This document shows positions 53,549-60,686 of a DNA stretch of 64,000 nt, in pieces. Under the pieces are notes generated by a model that worked only from the letters and a program-made list of their open reading frames with translations, ran no database searches and was not told the origin of the DNA. The DNA is from Gemmatimonadota bacterium. Its GTDB lineage: Bacteria; Latescibacterota; UBA2968. The first letter of the stretch is position 1. Each line of letters starts with the position of its first letter. The DNA lies in contig PBWH01000005.1 of the NCBI GenBank assembly GCA_002727195.1, forward strand, positions 163,353-227,352. Reading direction: 5' to 3'. The translations under genes were made by a program, and so were the position numbers.

Positions 53549-54214
53549 TCACGGAGTAGACGGTTGCTGTGCGGGGTCGAGCGGGAAATAGGTCACAGCG
53601 GGTCGTCCAGACGACGTAGACACACCGGATTCGAGGAGCTTTGCCAACTCAGCCTTGCCATTGCCGATCAGCGGATTGCCGTGTCCCGGGCAAAGATGCG
53701 AGAACTCCGGTTCAAGCAGGTGTGACAGCGTGGCGGAGGGGTTGGGGTGCCCGTTCGGGTGTCCGCCAATTTTCATGCCACCAGGCGCCCACTTGGCCGT
53801 CGTCCCGACGCAGTCGGCCGTGAACAGAACGCCCGAGTGCATACTCGAGAGCAGAGCGTGTTCACCTCTGGTCAGCCCCGGAGCACCGATCGCCCGGATG
53901 CCGCCGGGCAGGTCATCCCCATCGTCGTAGGTCTCGAACACATCCAGGTCTTCGAACATGCACACGTCCCGTTCGGGGACGAACACGGGAGCGCAGGTTC
54001 GTTTCCCGAAGAGTCGGGCCGAGCGTTCGTGCCAGCCGGAGGTCACGATCACGGCCTCGACATCCGTAGCTTGATCGACGACGTCGAGACGGCCCGATTC
54101 GATCGGGTCGATGATCACGCTGCCTGTTCCGGTCCGCAGGAAATACGACTCGAGAGACCAGATGTCCGGCCAAATCACGCGCCAATGGAACAATCCGGGC
54201 AGGATCTCTTTCAT
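53549..54214 (-). CDS. MBL-fold hydrolase-like protein with degenerate metal site
   Basis: 221 residues. MBL fold pattern is seen: LESYFLRTGTGSVIIDPIES at the start, then VIVTSGWHERSARLFGKRT where HxHxDH should be. Only one His remains. APGLTRGEHALL replaces the APGHTPG loop, GVLFTADCVG keeps the Asp, and LCPGHGNPL keeps the last His. With three ligands lost the canonical two-metal site is unlikely, so it may bind one metal or be catalytically silent. It follows the enolase-superfamily gene by 41 nt and precedes the aminopeptidase by 10 nt. Confidence 0.8.
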   Translation of the reverse strand: MKEILPGLFHWRVIWPDIWSLESYFLRTGTGSVIIDPIESGRLDVVDQATDVEAVIVTSGWHERSARLFGKRTCAPVFVPERDVCMFEDLDVFETYDDGDDLPGGIRAIGAPGLTRGEHALLSSMHSGVLFTADCVGTTAKWAPGGMKIGGHPNGHPNPSATLSHLLEPEFSHLCPGHGNPLIGNGKAELAKLLESGVSTSSGRPAVTYFPLDPAQQPSTP

Positions 54215-54255
54215 CTCATTCGTACCGTGCGTTCAGCGAAACGTCAACGAGGGAG

Positions 54256-55401
54256 CTACCAGTCAGCCACGCTGCCATCGTTCTCGTAGTAGAACTCCCC
54301 GCCCAATTCCTCTTCGCAGATCCCACAGTCCTGCTCCGCTTCCTTCTCGTCGATCTCGAATCCGAGCCCCGGCTTGGTCGGGAGGTCGATGTGGCCGTCC
54401 TTGACCACCCACGGCTCCTTCAGCAAGCCCTCACCCAACCCGACGTCGACCTGCTCCTGGATCAGGAAGTTCGGAACGACGGCATCCACCTGCATACAGG
54501 CCGAAAAAGCGACGGGTCCGATCGCGCAGTGCGGCATGATGTGCATGAAGTAGACCTCTGCCATATTCGCGATCCGTTTAAGCTCAGAGATGCCGCCGGC
54601 GTGTGACCCATCTGGCTGAATCAGCGATACGGCCTGCTTCTCGAAGATCTCGCGGAACTCCCATCGCGACAGCAGCCGCTCACCGGTCGCGATCGGGAAG
54701 GTCACCTTGTCCGAAACGACCTTCAGCGCGTCCACGTTCTCCTGCGGCACGGGCTCCTCGACGAACATCGGTCGCATGCCCTTCAATTCCTGACACACCT
54801 CAGTCGCCAGACCCGGTGTCATTTTACCGTGGAAGTCGAAGGCGATCTCACAATCTTCACCGACCCACTCACGCATCAAGTACGCCTTCTTGACAAATTC
54901 GTCGATCACGGCAGGGGGCTCGTGTGCGCGCCACTTTCCACCAGGCCCGGACTTGAACGCCTTGTATCCGCCCTGCTTCTGAAGCTTCTCGAGCCTATCC
55001 TTCGACGCCGCGAGCCCTTCATCCGAGAGGTCGCGTATCCCCCAGTGGGCATACACCCTGATCCGGTCGCGGACGGGCCCACCCATCAGCTGAAAGGCAG
55101 GCACCCCGAGGTGTTTGCCAGCAATATCCCACAATGCCTGATCGATCCCTGACAGCGCGGACATCAGCACGTTTCCGCCCCTGAAAAACGCTGATCGATA
55201 CACGTGCTGCCAGTGATGCTCGATCCGAAGCGGATCCTTCCCGACGAAGTAATCCGTCAATTCCTCGACCGCCGCGTGCGTGCTCTTCGGCTTCCCTTCG
55301 AGGGTCGTCTCACCCCAACCGACGATACCGTTGTCCGTCGTGATTTTCACCAGTCGCATCCGACGACGCGGGAAGAATTGCTCGATCTTCGCGATTTTCA
55401 T
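54256..55401 (-). CDS. Enolase-superfamily sugar-acid dehydratase (galactonate dehydratase-like)
   Basis: 381 residues of the mandelate-racemase/enolase superfamily. Metal ligands: Asp189 in AFDFHGKM, Glu215 in FVEEPVP, Glu241 in ATGERLLSRW. His191 (same strand as Asp189) and His291 in MPHCAIGP fit the galactonate-dehydratase (DgoD) arrangement. The N-terminal cap has VGWGETTLEGK and YRSAFFRGGNVLMSALSGID (split), also DgoD-like. It should remove water from a six-carbon sugar acid, giving a 2-keto-3-deoxy acid for an aldolase. The C-terminal QDCGICEEELGGEFYYEND tail is an addition. The operon holds an isomerase-like and a ThuA-like gene upstream. Confidence 0.88.
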   Translation of the reverse strand: MKIAKIEQFFPRRRMRLVKITTDNGIVGWGETTLEGKPKSTHAAVEELTDYFVGKDPLRIEHHWQHVYRSAFFRGGNVLMSALSGIDQALWDIAGKHLGVPAFQLMGGPVRDRIRVYAHWGIRDLSDEGLAASKDRLEKLQKQGGYKAFKSGPGGKWRAHEPPAVIDEFVKKAYLMREWVGEDCEIAFDFHGKMTPGLATEVCQELKGMRPMFVEEPVPQENVDALKVVSDKVTFPIATGERLLSRWEFREIFEKQAVSLIQPDGSHAGGISELKRIANMAEVYFMHIMPHCAIGPVAFSACMQVDAVVPNFLIQEQVDVGLGEGLLKEPWVVKDGHIDLPTKPGLGFEIDEKEAEQDCGICEEELGGEFYYENDGSVADW

Positions 55402-55402
55402 G

Positions 55403-55843
55403 CTAACTCTGTCCCATCTTCATGACCTGAGCGACAAATGTCTGGGCAACGATCTTGCCATCGACGATGTGAAAAGTATCAGTAGCATACGGAATCATCA
55501 TCTTGCTCAAACCGGCACTCCAAACGATGTAGGCATACTCACCCTCGACCACCTGTTTCATCATCGTAAACTGTCTGCCCGGCGGAAGACCGTCTACGAA
55601 TCCCGTGAACCGTTCACGCAGCTCGTCGACGCCGCGGAAGAGGCCGTCCGGGGTGATCACAAACGATTCTTCGGTGTAGTCCTTGAGGATTTTTTCGCCA
55701 TCGCCGGCCGCGAACGCATCGAGGTGATACTTCAGCACCTGTTCGGTCGCCGACATCTCGTGGTCTTCCGCTGTCGATTCCATCACGAGCGAGAACGACA
55801 ACGTGAGGATCGACAGCAATGCGGGCGTGAGATTTACCTTCAT
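55403..55843 (-). CDS. Exported SnoaL/NTF2-like protein
   Basis: 146 residues. Signal peptide: MKVNLTPALLSILTLSFSLV, probably cleaved near STA-ED. The mature part is a cone-shaped NTF2-like fold: VLKYHLDAFAAGDGEKILKD, YTEESFVITPDGLFRGVDELRE (split), then FTMMKQVVEGEYAYIVWSA and DTFHIVDGKIVAQTFVAQV. This is the SnoaL/DUF4440-type group, which includes isomerases and many binding proteins. Ends 1 nt before the dehydratase start. Role unknown. Confidence 0.85.
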   Translation of the reverse strand: MKVNLTPALLSILTLSFSLVMESTAEDHEMSATEQVLKYHLDAFAAGDGEKILKDYTEESFVITPDGLFRGVDELRERFTGFVDGLPPGRQFTMMKQVVEGEYAYIVWSAGLSKMMIPYATDTFHIVDGKIVAQTFVAQVMKMGQS

Positions 55844-55872
55844 CGTGTCTCCTTATCCTCCCGGCTCTACCT

Positions 55873-56178
55873 TCAGTCGTCAGTATCCATATCGGAATCG
55901 AAGACAACCTTGTCCTCCACGTCGTCCCGAAACGTCTGAACCAGTTCGGTGTGCAGGTCCGCCTTGTTGTATGCGGCGAGTGTCTCGGCCGATTCGAAGG
56001 TCATCACGAATCCGTGGGTATACTGTCGCCTATCTGATCTCACATCACGGCCGCACTGCAGATCAATTAGTCCATCGAACTGACCCCGCATCCCTTCGAT
56101 GAACCCGAGATGCTCATCGATTCGGAAGTCATGAACCCCCTCCTTGAACCTGTACATCAAGATGTGCGTGACCGGAAT
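55873..56178 (-). CDS. Dabb-domain (stress-responsive A/B barrel) protein
   Basis: About 101 residues: VTHILMYRFKEGVHDFRIDE, then MRGQFDGLIDLQCGRDVRSD and YTHGFVMTFESAETLAAYNK, matching the Dabb ferredoxin-like barrel. No ATG or GTG precedes the conserved start in a sensible place. An ATT at 56178 (frame I-P-V-T-H-I-L-M) has GAGGGG about 5-7 nt upstream and lies 15 nt after the upstream stop, so a rare ATT start is the best guess; the ATG at 56157 would lose the first strand. A longer frame to 56253 overlaps the isomerase gene. Proteins like this dimerise and may bind or isomerise small molecules. Confidence 0.7.
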   Translation of the reverse strand: MPVTHILMYRFKEGVHDFRIDEHLGFIEGMRGQFDGLIDLQCGRDVRSDRRQYTHGFVMTFESAETLAAYNKADLHTELVQTFRDDVEDKVVFDSDMDTDD

Positions 56179-56192
56179 AACGACCCCTCTGA

Positions 56193-57020
56193 CTATCCCA
56201 GCGACTTCCTGGCCTGATCCAGATTCTTGAAGCTGTGTGTTGCCGTCTCCCACGGGTCGTAGTCGTCGCGCTTCCAGATCTGCGCGCTCACCTCGACAGT
56301 AATCGGAACATCCAGGACAGACGCCCGTACACGCGTCAGATAGTCGACCAGATCCAGCTGATCGTCACCGGGAAGCGCGAACTGGACCTTCCCGTCCGTC
56401 ATCCGTCCGTCTTTGATGTGCGTGTGAACCGAGTATTCGGCATTCAGGTCGATCGATGTCTGTAGATCGATGCCGAGCATCAGGAAGTGACTGTAGTCGA
56501 AGTTCAGCCTCAGGTTCGGGTGATCCACAGTCTCGATCAGCCAGCGTGCCTTTTCCGGCGTGTCCATCTCCTGACCCACGTGTGGTTCAACCGCGAGGAG
56601 GATGTTGTGATCCGCCGCCAAGTCAGCGTAGGGCCTCACCTTTTCTCCGATGGTCTCCCGCGCTTCCTCCCACGTCCCCGTCTGTTTCCCCAGCGTCGTG
56701 GTCACGACCGAAGGCTGATCCACCCAGCAAAGGTCCCGGGCCAACCGACACGTCGCTTCCAGCAGCGACAGTTTCTGATCCACATCCTCGTCGTAGGCAC
56801 AGATGTGAATCAGGTTCATCATCACCGGCGGCGGAAACCCGGCCTCTCTGTAGGCCTCAACCATGCGCTTCCGCTCGTCCTCACCAAGGCGATCTGGAGC
56901 CGTCGCCCAATCTGCGCCGCAATTGAGCTCCAACCCGTCATACCCGATCGCCTTCACCCGCTCGACAGCCTCGAAGGGATCCACCTTCTGCAACGCGTAT
57001 GTACTGTATGCAATCCTCAT
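56193..57020 (-). CDS. Xylose-isomerase-like sugar phosphate isomerase/epimerase
   Basis: 275 residues of the AP-endonuclease-2/xylose-isomerase-like TIM barrel. MRIAYSTYALQKVDPFEAVE, then IGYDGLELNCG (first metal Glu on strand 2), NILLAVEPHVGQEMDTPEKA (Glu and His), LRLNFDYSHFLMLGID (Asp-x-x-His) and SVHTHIKDGRM (His and Asp) complete the usual metal site. Members include tagatose/fructose 3-epimerases, IolI/IolE and hydroxypyruvate isomerase. It likely acts on a keto-sugar. The downstream Dabb and dehydratase genes and the upstream ThuA gene suggest one sugar-catabolic operon. Confidence 0.9.
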   Translation of the reverse strand: MRIAYSTYALQKVDPFEAVERVKAIGYDGLELNCGADWATAPDRLGEDERKRMVEAYREAGFPPPVMMNLIHICAYDEDVDQKLSLLEATCRLARDLCWVDQPSVVTTTLGKQTGTWEEARETIGEKVRPYADLAADHNILLAVEPHVGQEMDTPEKARWLIETVDHPNLRLNFDYSHFLMLGIDLQTSIDLNAEYSVHTHIKDGRMTDGKVQFALPGDDQLDLVDYLTRVRASVLDVPITVEVSAQIWKRDDYDPWETATHSFKNLDQARKSLG

Positions 57021-57108
57021 ATTATGTCATCCCGAGCTTGCGAGGGATCCCTCCGAATTCTGCACAATGGAATGGTCGTTTCTTTTTTCATTTTGCACTT
57101 TGCATTTG

Positions 57109-57747
57109 TCATTGTCTACCTACCCATCGCACCCCATTCCCCAGAACCCGCCTAAATGTCTCGTCTTCCCACGTCTGTGCATCGTGTCCGAACACAAAGT
57201 TCAACACACGAGATTCCTTGTAGGTCCGCGTCCACGCCATCGTCGACATACTGTTCGGATGATCGACGGTCAACAGCACCTCACTTCCCTCTCGATCGAC
57301 GTCCCGGAAGTCGTATGTCTCATCGACCATCGTCCAGTCGCTGATTCCTTCGGTCACCGGATGGGCCGGATCCTCGACGTGCACCGCCAACCGCTTGTCG
57401 TGGCTATACCCATCACCGATCATCCGCCCGGTCAGCCCGACCAGCTCATCCCACACTTCGTCATCTTTGAACCCTAGAATCCCGTGGTGCATCACCACGA
57501 TACCCGTACCGTCTCCAAGAGCATCGATCGCGGCACGCGTTCGCATTCCACCGGGACAATCCTCCGGCAGACCCTTATGCATCGTGTAAAACACCAGCGC
57601 ATCATATCGCTGACCATACCGCCCATAGTCGACCGCCCAGTCCTCCAGGGCTTGTAAGTAGCAATCCTGATCCGCATAGCTCTGCCAGAGCTCGTGAAAC
57701 CCGATCACGTCGAATGAGTGACCACCTGTGATGACAGCTACTCTCAT
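57109..57747 (-). CDS. ThuA-like (trehalose utilisation-like) class I glutamine-amidotransferase-fold protein
   Basis: 212 residues. VAVITGGHSFDVIGFHELWQ, then YDALVFYTMHKG, a GIVVMHHGILGFKDDEVWDE elbow with His-His in place of the amidotransferase Cys, and DPAHPVTEGISDWTMVDETY plus a last TWTRTYKESRVLNFVFGHDA stretch are those of ThuA domain proteins. ThuA is linked to 3-keto sugar and trehalose use. No catalytic Cys is expected. No signal peptide. The gene precedes the xylose-isomerase-like gene by 88 nt, a common pairing in sugar operons. Confidence 0.88.
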   Translation of the reverse strand: MRVAVITGGHSFDVIGFHELWQSYADQDCYLQALEDWAVDYGRYGQRYDALVFYTMHKGLPEDCPGGMRTRAAIDALGDGTGIVVMHHGILGFKDDEVWDELVGLTGRMIGDGYSHDKRLAVHVEDPAHPVTEGISDWTMVDETYDFRDVDREGSEVLLTVDHPNSMSTMAWTRTYKESRVLNFVFGHDAQTWEDETFRRVLGNGVRWVGRQ

Positions 57748-57853
57748 ACAGTCAATAACCTCTTAATGCACAATGCCAAGCCAGACGTTCGTCTCCGGCG
57801 GCTCCCCCGACCCCCTGCTCCCGCTCAATGGGTGGATGACGGGATGGGATGGG

Positions 57854-58843
57854 CTACGCACAAACACCGTCGTTAACGCGCCACCGGTTGTAGTGCTCCC
57901 AGTTTTTCACGGACAGGCGTTCGCGGGCGTCATACCAGCTCTGGGCCCACATTTCCGGATCGTGCAGCTCCCTCTCCGGGTTCGAGCGGCTCCGAGCAAC
58001 GAAACCCGGAAACACCTCTCGCCCGGTGGGTTGTCCAACCGGATTGTAGCGGATGTCGAAGCTGATCCGCACTTCGTTGCTGACGTTGGGAAGGGAGGAG
58101 TGACAGGTCCGTCGGGTCAGGAAGAGTACGTCTCCCGGTTCCATCGGGACGGGAACCGCACTGTCCAGTTCCAGCATCGGATCGGGCACAGCAAGCCCGG
58201 ACACCGTTCGGCAGTGGTGGAGCACACCATCGTTGTGACTCCGCGGGATCACCTGCAGACAGCCATGCTCGATTGTCGCCCGCGTCAACGGATACCACAC
58301 GGTCAGCATATTCGTCTCGTCGGCGTTCGCTTGGACGACGCCGTTGTCCTGATGCCATGGTGTCACACCCGCGTCGAACCCACCTTTGCTGCCCGTCTTG
58401 GGATCCATCCGGTTGTCCGGCAACACGGATTGCGGCGGCTTGATCCGGATGTGCTGAACTGGATTCGAGTACCCCTCCGAGCCAATCAGATCCTCGACGG
58501 CATCGAGCAACGTCTCATTCCTGAGGGATCGGAAGACCTCAGGTCCGACCCAGATCGGAGATTCGGTCGTCGTGCCCGCTTGTGGCAACGAACAATCGAA
58601 GTACTGCGACAACACTCGACCGCTGTCCCTGTAGCAGGCGATCATCCGATCGCTAAAAGACTGATCCTCATAGAGGGACTCGATCTCGCTAGCGCCGTAG
58701 AGGTCGTGTGCCAGACGGTCGAGCACCTGCGCGTACTCGTCGAGGACGGGCTTGATATCGCGCTCATAGTCGAGCAGCGATCGAACCAGGACATACCCTT
58801 CTAGCTCGTAATGCTCGACCTGTTCCGGTGTCAGCCGATTCAC
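57854..58843 (-). CDS. PhyH-family Fe(II)/2-oxoglutarate oxygenase (canonical site)
   Basis: 329 residues from the GTG at 58843, which overlaps the stop of the Gfo/Idh remnant (GTGA). Metal pair His164-x-Asp166 in VTPWHQDNGVV, distal His248 in RRTCHSSLPNVSNEVR with a following Arg, and GCLQVIPRSHNDGV. N-terminus EQVEHYELEGYVLVRSLLDY. It is longer than average, with a 60-residue insert (GASEIESLYEDQSF ... RVLSQYFDCSLPQAG) ahead of the pocket. PVGQPTGREVFPGFVARS near the C-terminus is a clamp found in sub-groups acting on amino-acid-like or quaternary ammonium substrates, but that is only a hint. Confidence 0.9.
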   Translation of the reverse strand: MNRLTPEQVEHYELEGYVLVRSLLDYERDIKPVLDEYAQVLDRLAHDLYGASEIESLYEDQSFSDRMIACYRDSGRVLSQYFDCSLPQAGTTTESPIWVGPEVFRSLRNETLLDAVEDLIGSEGYSNPVQHIRIKPPQSVLPDNRMDPKTGSKGGFDAGVTPWHQDNGVVQANADETNMLTVWYPLTRATIEHGCLQVIPRSHNDGVLHHCRTVSGLAVPDPMLELDSAVPVPMEPGDVLFLTRRTCHSSLPNVSNEVRISFDIRYNPVGQPTGREVFPGFVARSRSNPERELHDPEMWAQSWYDARERLSVKNWEHYNRWRVNDGVCA

Positions 58844-59112
58844 GCGTCGACTCCTGCCACGACTCGCAGCTCTTCGATCTGCACAGGCTCCCGCCGTTCG
58901 GCCGAGAGATAGGCACCATCGACGATTTCCATCGTCACCAGGTTGTCTCGACCGCTGTGCGGCGGTTCCGTATCGTTCTCGATCGCGTCGAGCGTTTCCT
59001 GATTCGGATCGCACCCCGCCACGACTTCTGCTCGCCCCATCAACTCTCGGCGATACCCATTGATGTGCCGGTTCGCGATCCCGCCGCACCCGACCAACCC
59101 GATTCTGATCAT
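58840..59112 (-). pseudogene. Gfo/Idh/MocA remnant with an internal in-frame deletion
   Basis: 90 codons without any stop. The first ~48 are a normal Gfo/Idh/MocA start: [20 protein letters not shown], then VVAGCDPNQETLDAI. The last ~40 (HSGRDNLVTMEIVDGAYLSA, ERREPVQIEEL) are a normal C-terminus of the same family. The ~230 residues between, including the EKP motif and the substrate domain, are missing, and the join falls near IENDTEPPHSG. This looks like an in-frame deletion that kept translation into the PhyH gene (GTGA overlap). The product could be a bare half-Rossmann peptide with no enzyme activity. Confidence 0.85.
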
Positions 59113-59501
59113 CAGTTCTCCATTTCTACATACACTCGACCGTCATCGACAGAGACGGGATAGCTGCGCACCCGTACACGCTCCGGTTCGATGTTCGAAC
59201 ATCCGGACCGGACATCGACCTTCCATCCGTGCCACGGGCAGGCCAAAAAATCACCGTCTCGTATCAACTCCGCCTGTTCACCCGGCCGACAGGGCGCGAC
59301 ATCGCCGGTCAACTGTCCCGTCGACAGCTTCGCACCCTGGTGCGGGCACGCATCCCGAACGGCGAAATACTTCTCACCACGCTTTACGATCACGAGATCC
59401 CGATCCCCTGCACGCACGCCACAGGGTTTCCCTTCCTCAAACTGCTCTACGGCTCCAACCTCGACCTTACCCATCTGTCTTACTTGATCCTCAGTTTTCA
59501 A
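59112..59501 (-). CDS. Rieske [2Fe-2S] ferredoxin-type protein
   Basis: 129 residues. Cluster ligands: Cys52-x-His54 in DACPHQGA and Cys88-x-x-His91 in LACPWHGW, with the expected spacing. Beta strands [17 protein letters not shown] and [18 protein letters not shown] come first. There is no catalytic domain, so it is a small electron carrier like those that feed Rieske oxygenases or nitrite reductase small subunits. Its stop overlaps the next gene's ATG by 1 nt and its start overlaps the amidohydrolase by 11 nt, so it is firmly inside that operon. An alternative start is Met10. Confidence 0.93.
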   Translation of the reverse strand: MKTEDQVRQMGKVEVGAVEQFEEGKPCGVRAGDRDLVIVKRGEKYFAVRDACPHQGAKLSTGQLTGDVAPCRPGEQAELIRDGDFLACPWHGWKVDVRSGCSNIEPERVRVRSYPVSVDDGRVYVEMEN

Positions 59502-60603
59502 TCTTCAATCCATACAGTTCCGCCGCATTCTTCCACATAATCTTCTCCCGCAGATCACCCTTTACGACGCTCGGGATGGCGCGATCGGGCGCATCGAAAT
59601 CCCAGTGCGGGTAGTCGGTCGCGAACATCAGGAAATCGTCCTGACCGATCATCTCCAGAATTTGCAGGAGGTACTCTGGCTTCGGCGGCTCCTCCATCGG
59701 CTGGGTCGTCGCCCGGAAGTGCGTGGTGATATACTCACTCGGCAATCGCTTCAGGAACGGGACCTCGTCTCTGAGCCCGCGATAGTTCTTGTCCAGCCGC
59801 CACATCAATGCGGGGAGCCACGCAAAGCCACCTTCCATCAGGACGACCCTTAGATCCGGGAACTTCTCGAACGTCCCCTCGCACACCATACTGATCACGT
59901 GTCCCTCGAAGGCCTGAACCATTCCCGTATGATCTTCGATGTAGTAGGATGGCCATCCAACGGCCGTAATCGGCACGTCACCACCACCACCGAAATGGAT
60001 ACCAATCGGCATCCCGGCTTCGCTGGCCGCTTCGTAGATTGGATCGAACACTCGCTTGCCATATGGCTTTTCCCACCGGGCCATAAACAGCACCTGCACG
60101 AACCGCTTATCCTCCGCCAGCCGTCGAATTTCGTCCGCAGATTCCTCGGGAAGATCAGGGTGAACGAGGACCGCCCCAAGCCACCGTGGATCGTGATCCA
60201 GCCAGTCGTATTTGGTCCAATCGTTCACCGCGCGCATCATCGACACGGCCAGTTCAGGATTCTTGATCTGCGGCACTCCGATCAACGGATTCAGGATCCC
60301 GTAGTCAATGTCCCATTCGTCGAGCAGCTGCCTTTTCGCGAACTCCGGTTCGGATCCGGCCACCCCTCCCTCGGTCGGCATCGCATCCCGCCTAGCTGCC
60401 TGCGCGTAGACCTTCGGGTAGATACTGACCCCTGGCGTCCTGTACCCACCCTGCGTGATGTATGTCTTCCATCGCTCCGACAAATACGGTGTCAGATCAT
60501 CGATCCCGCTCGTGTAGTTGTGCACGTCGGTATCAATCAGCGTCATCGCCTTCCTAGACGTCCCGTTCGTCGACTGCTCAACCAATGCCTCTGTCCCTGC
60601 CAT
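59491..60603 (-). CDS. Amidohydrolase family 2 (aminocarboxymuconate-semialdehyde-decarboxylase-like)
   Basis: 370 residues. The metal site appears as [12 protein letters not shown] (DxH near residue 25), [10 protein letters not shown] (His on a barrel strand) and [20 protein letters not shown] with its Asp, and [10 protein letters not shown] is the usual last helix. This subfamily includes ACMSD-type decarboxylases and hydrolases of lactones and aromatic-ring fission products. A start at Met20 (MTLIDTDVH) is also possible. The gene leads directly into a Rieske ferredoxin, then the Gfo/Idh remnant and PhyH, an arrangement suggesting breakdown of an aromatic or heterocyclic compound; this is an inference. 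Confidence 0.9.
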   Translation of the reverse strand: MAGTEALVEQSTNGTSRKAMTLIDTDVHNYTSGIDDLTPYLSERWKTYITQGGYRTPGVSIYPKVYAQAARRDAMPTEGGVAGSEPEFAKRQLLDEWDIDYGILNPLIGVPQIKNPELAVSMMRAVNDWTKYDWLDHDPRWLGAVLVHPDLPEESADEIRRLAEDKRFVQVLFMARWEKPYGKRVFDPIYEAASEAGMPIGIHFGGGGDVPITAVGWPSYYIEDHTGMVQAFEGHVISMVCEGTFEKFPDLRVVLMEGGFAWLPALMWRLDKNYRGLRDEVPFLKRLPSEYITTHFRATTQPMEEPPKPEYLLQILEMIGQDDFLMFATDYPHWDFDAPDRAIPSVVKGDLREKIMWKNAAELYGLKIEN

Positions 60604-60626
60604 ATCGTCACTCCAAACAAGTCACG

Positions 60627-60686
60627 CTGAGCGGAGTCGAAGCGCGACACTGTCTCCAAACTGAGCCAGCCTTCGACTCCGCTCAG
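60627..60686. repeat. 16-bp inverted repeat flanking the acylase stop
   Basis: CTGAGCGGAGTCGAAG (60627-60642) and its exact reverse complement CTTCGACTCCGCTCAG (60671-60686). The right arm overlaps the acylase stop codon. The word CTGAGCGGAGTCGAAGG is a repeat seen in many environmental genomes (established knowledge), and here the two arms can form a hairpin after the acylase transcript. Confidence 0.75.
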
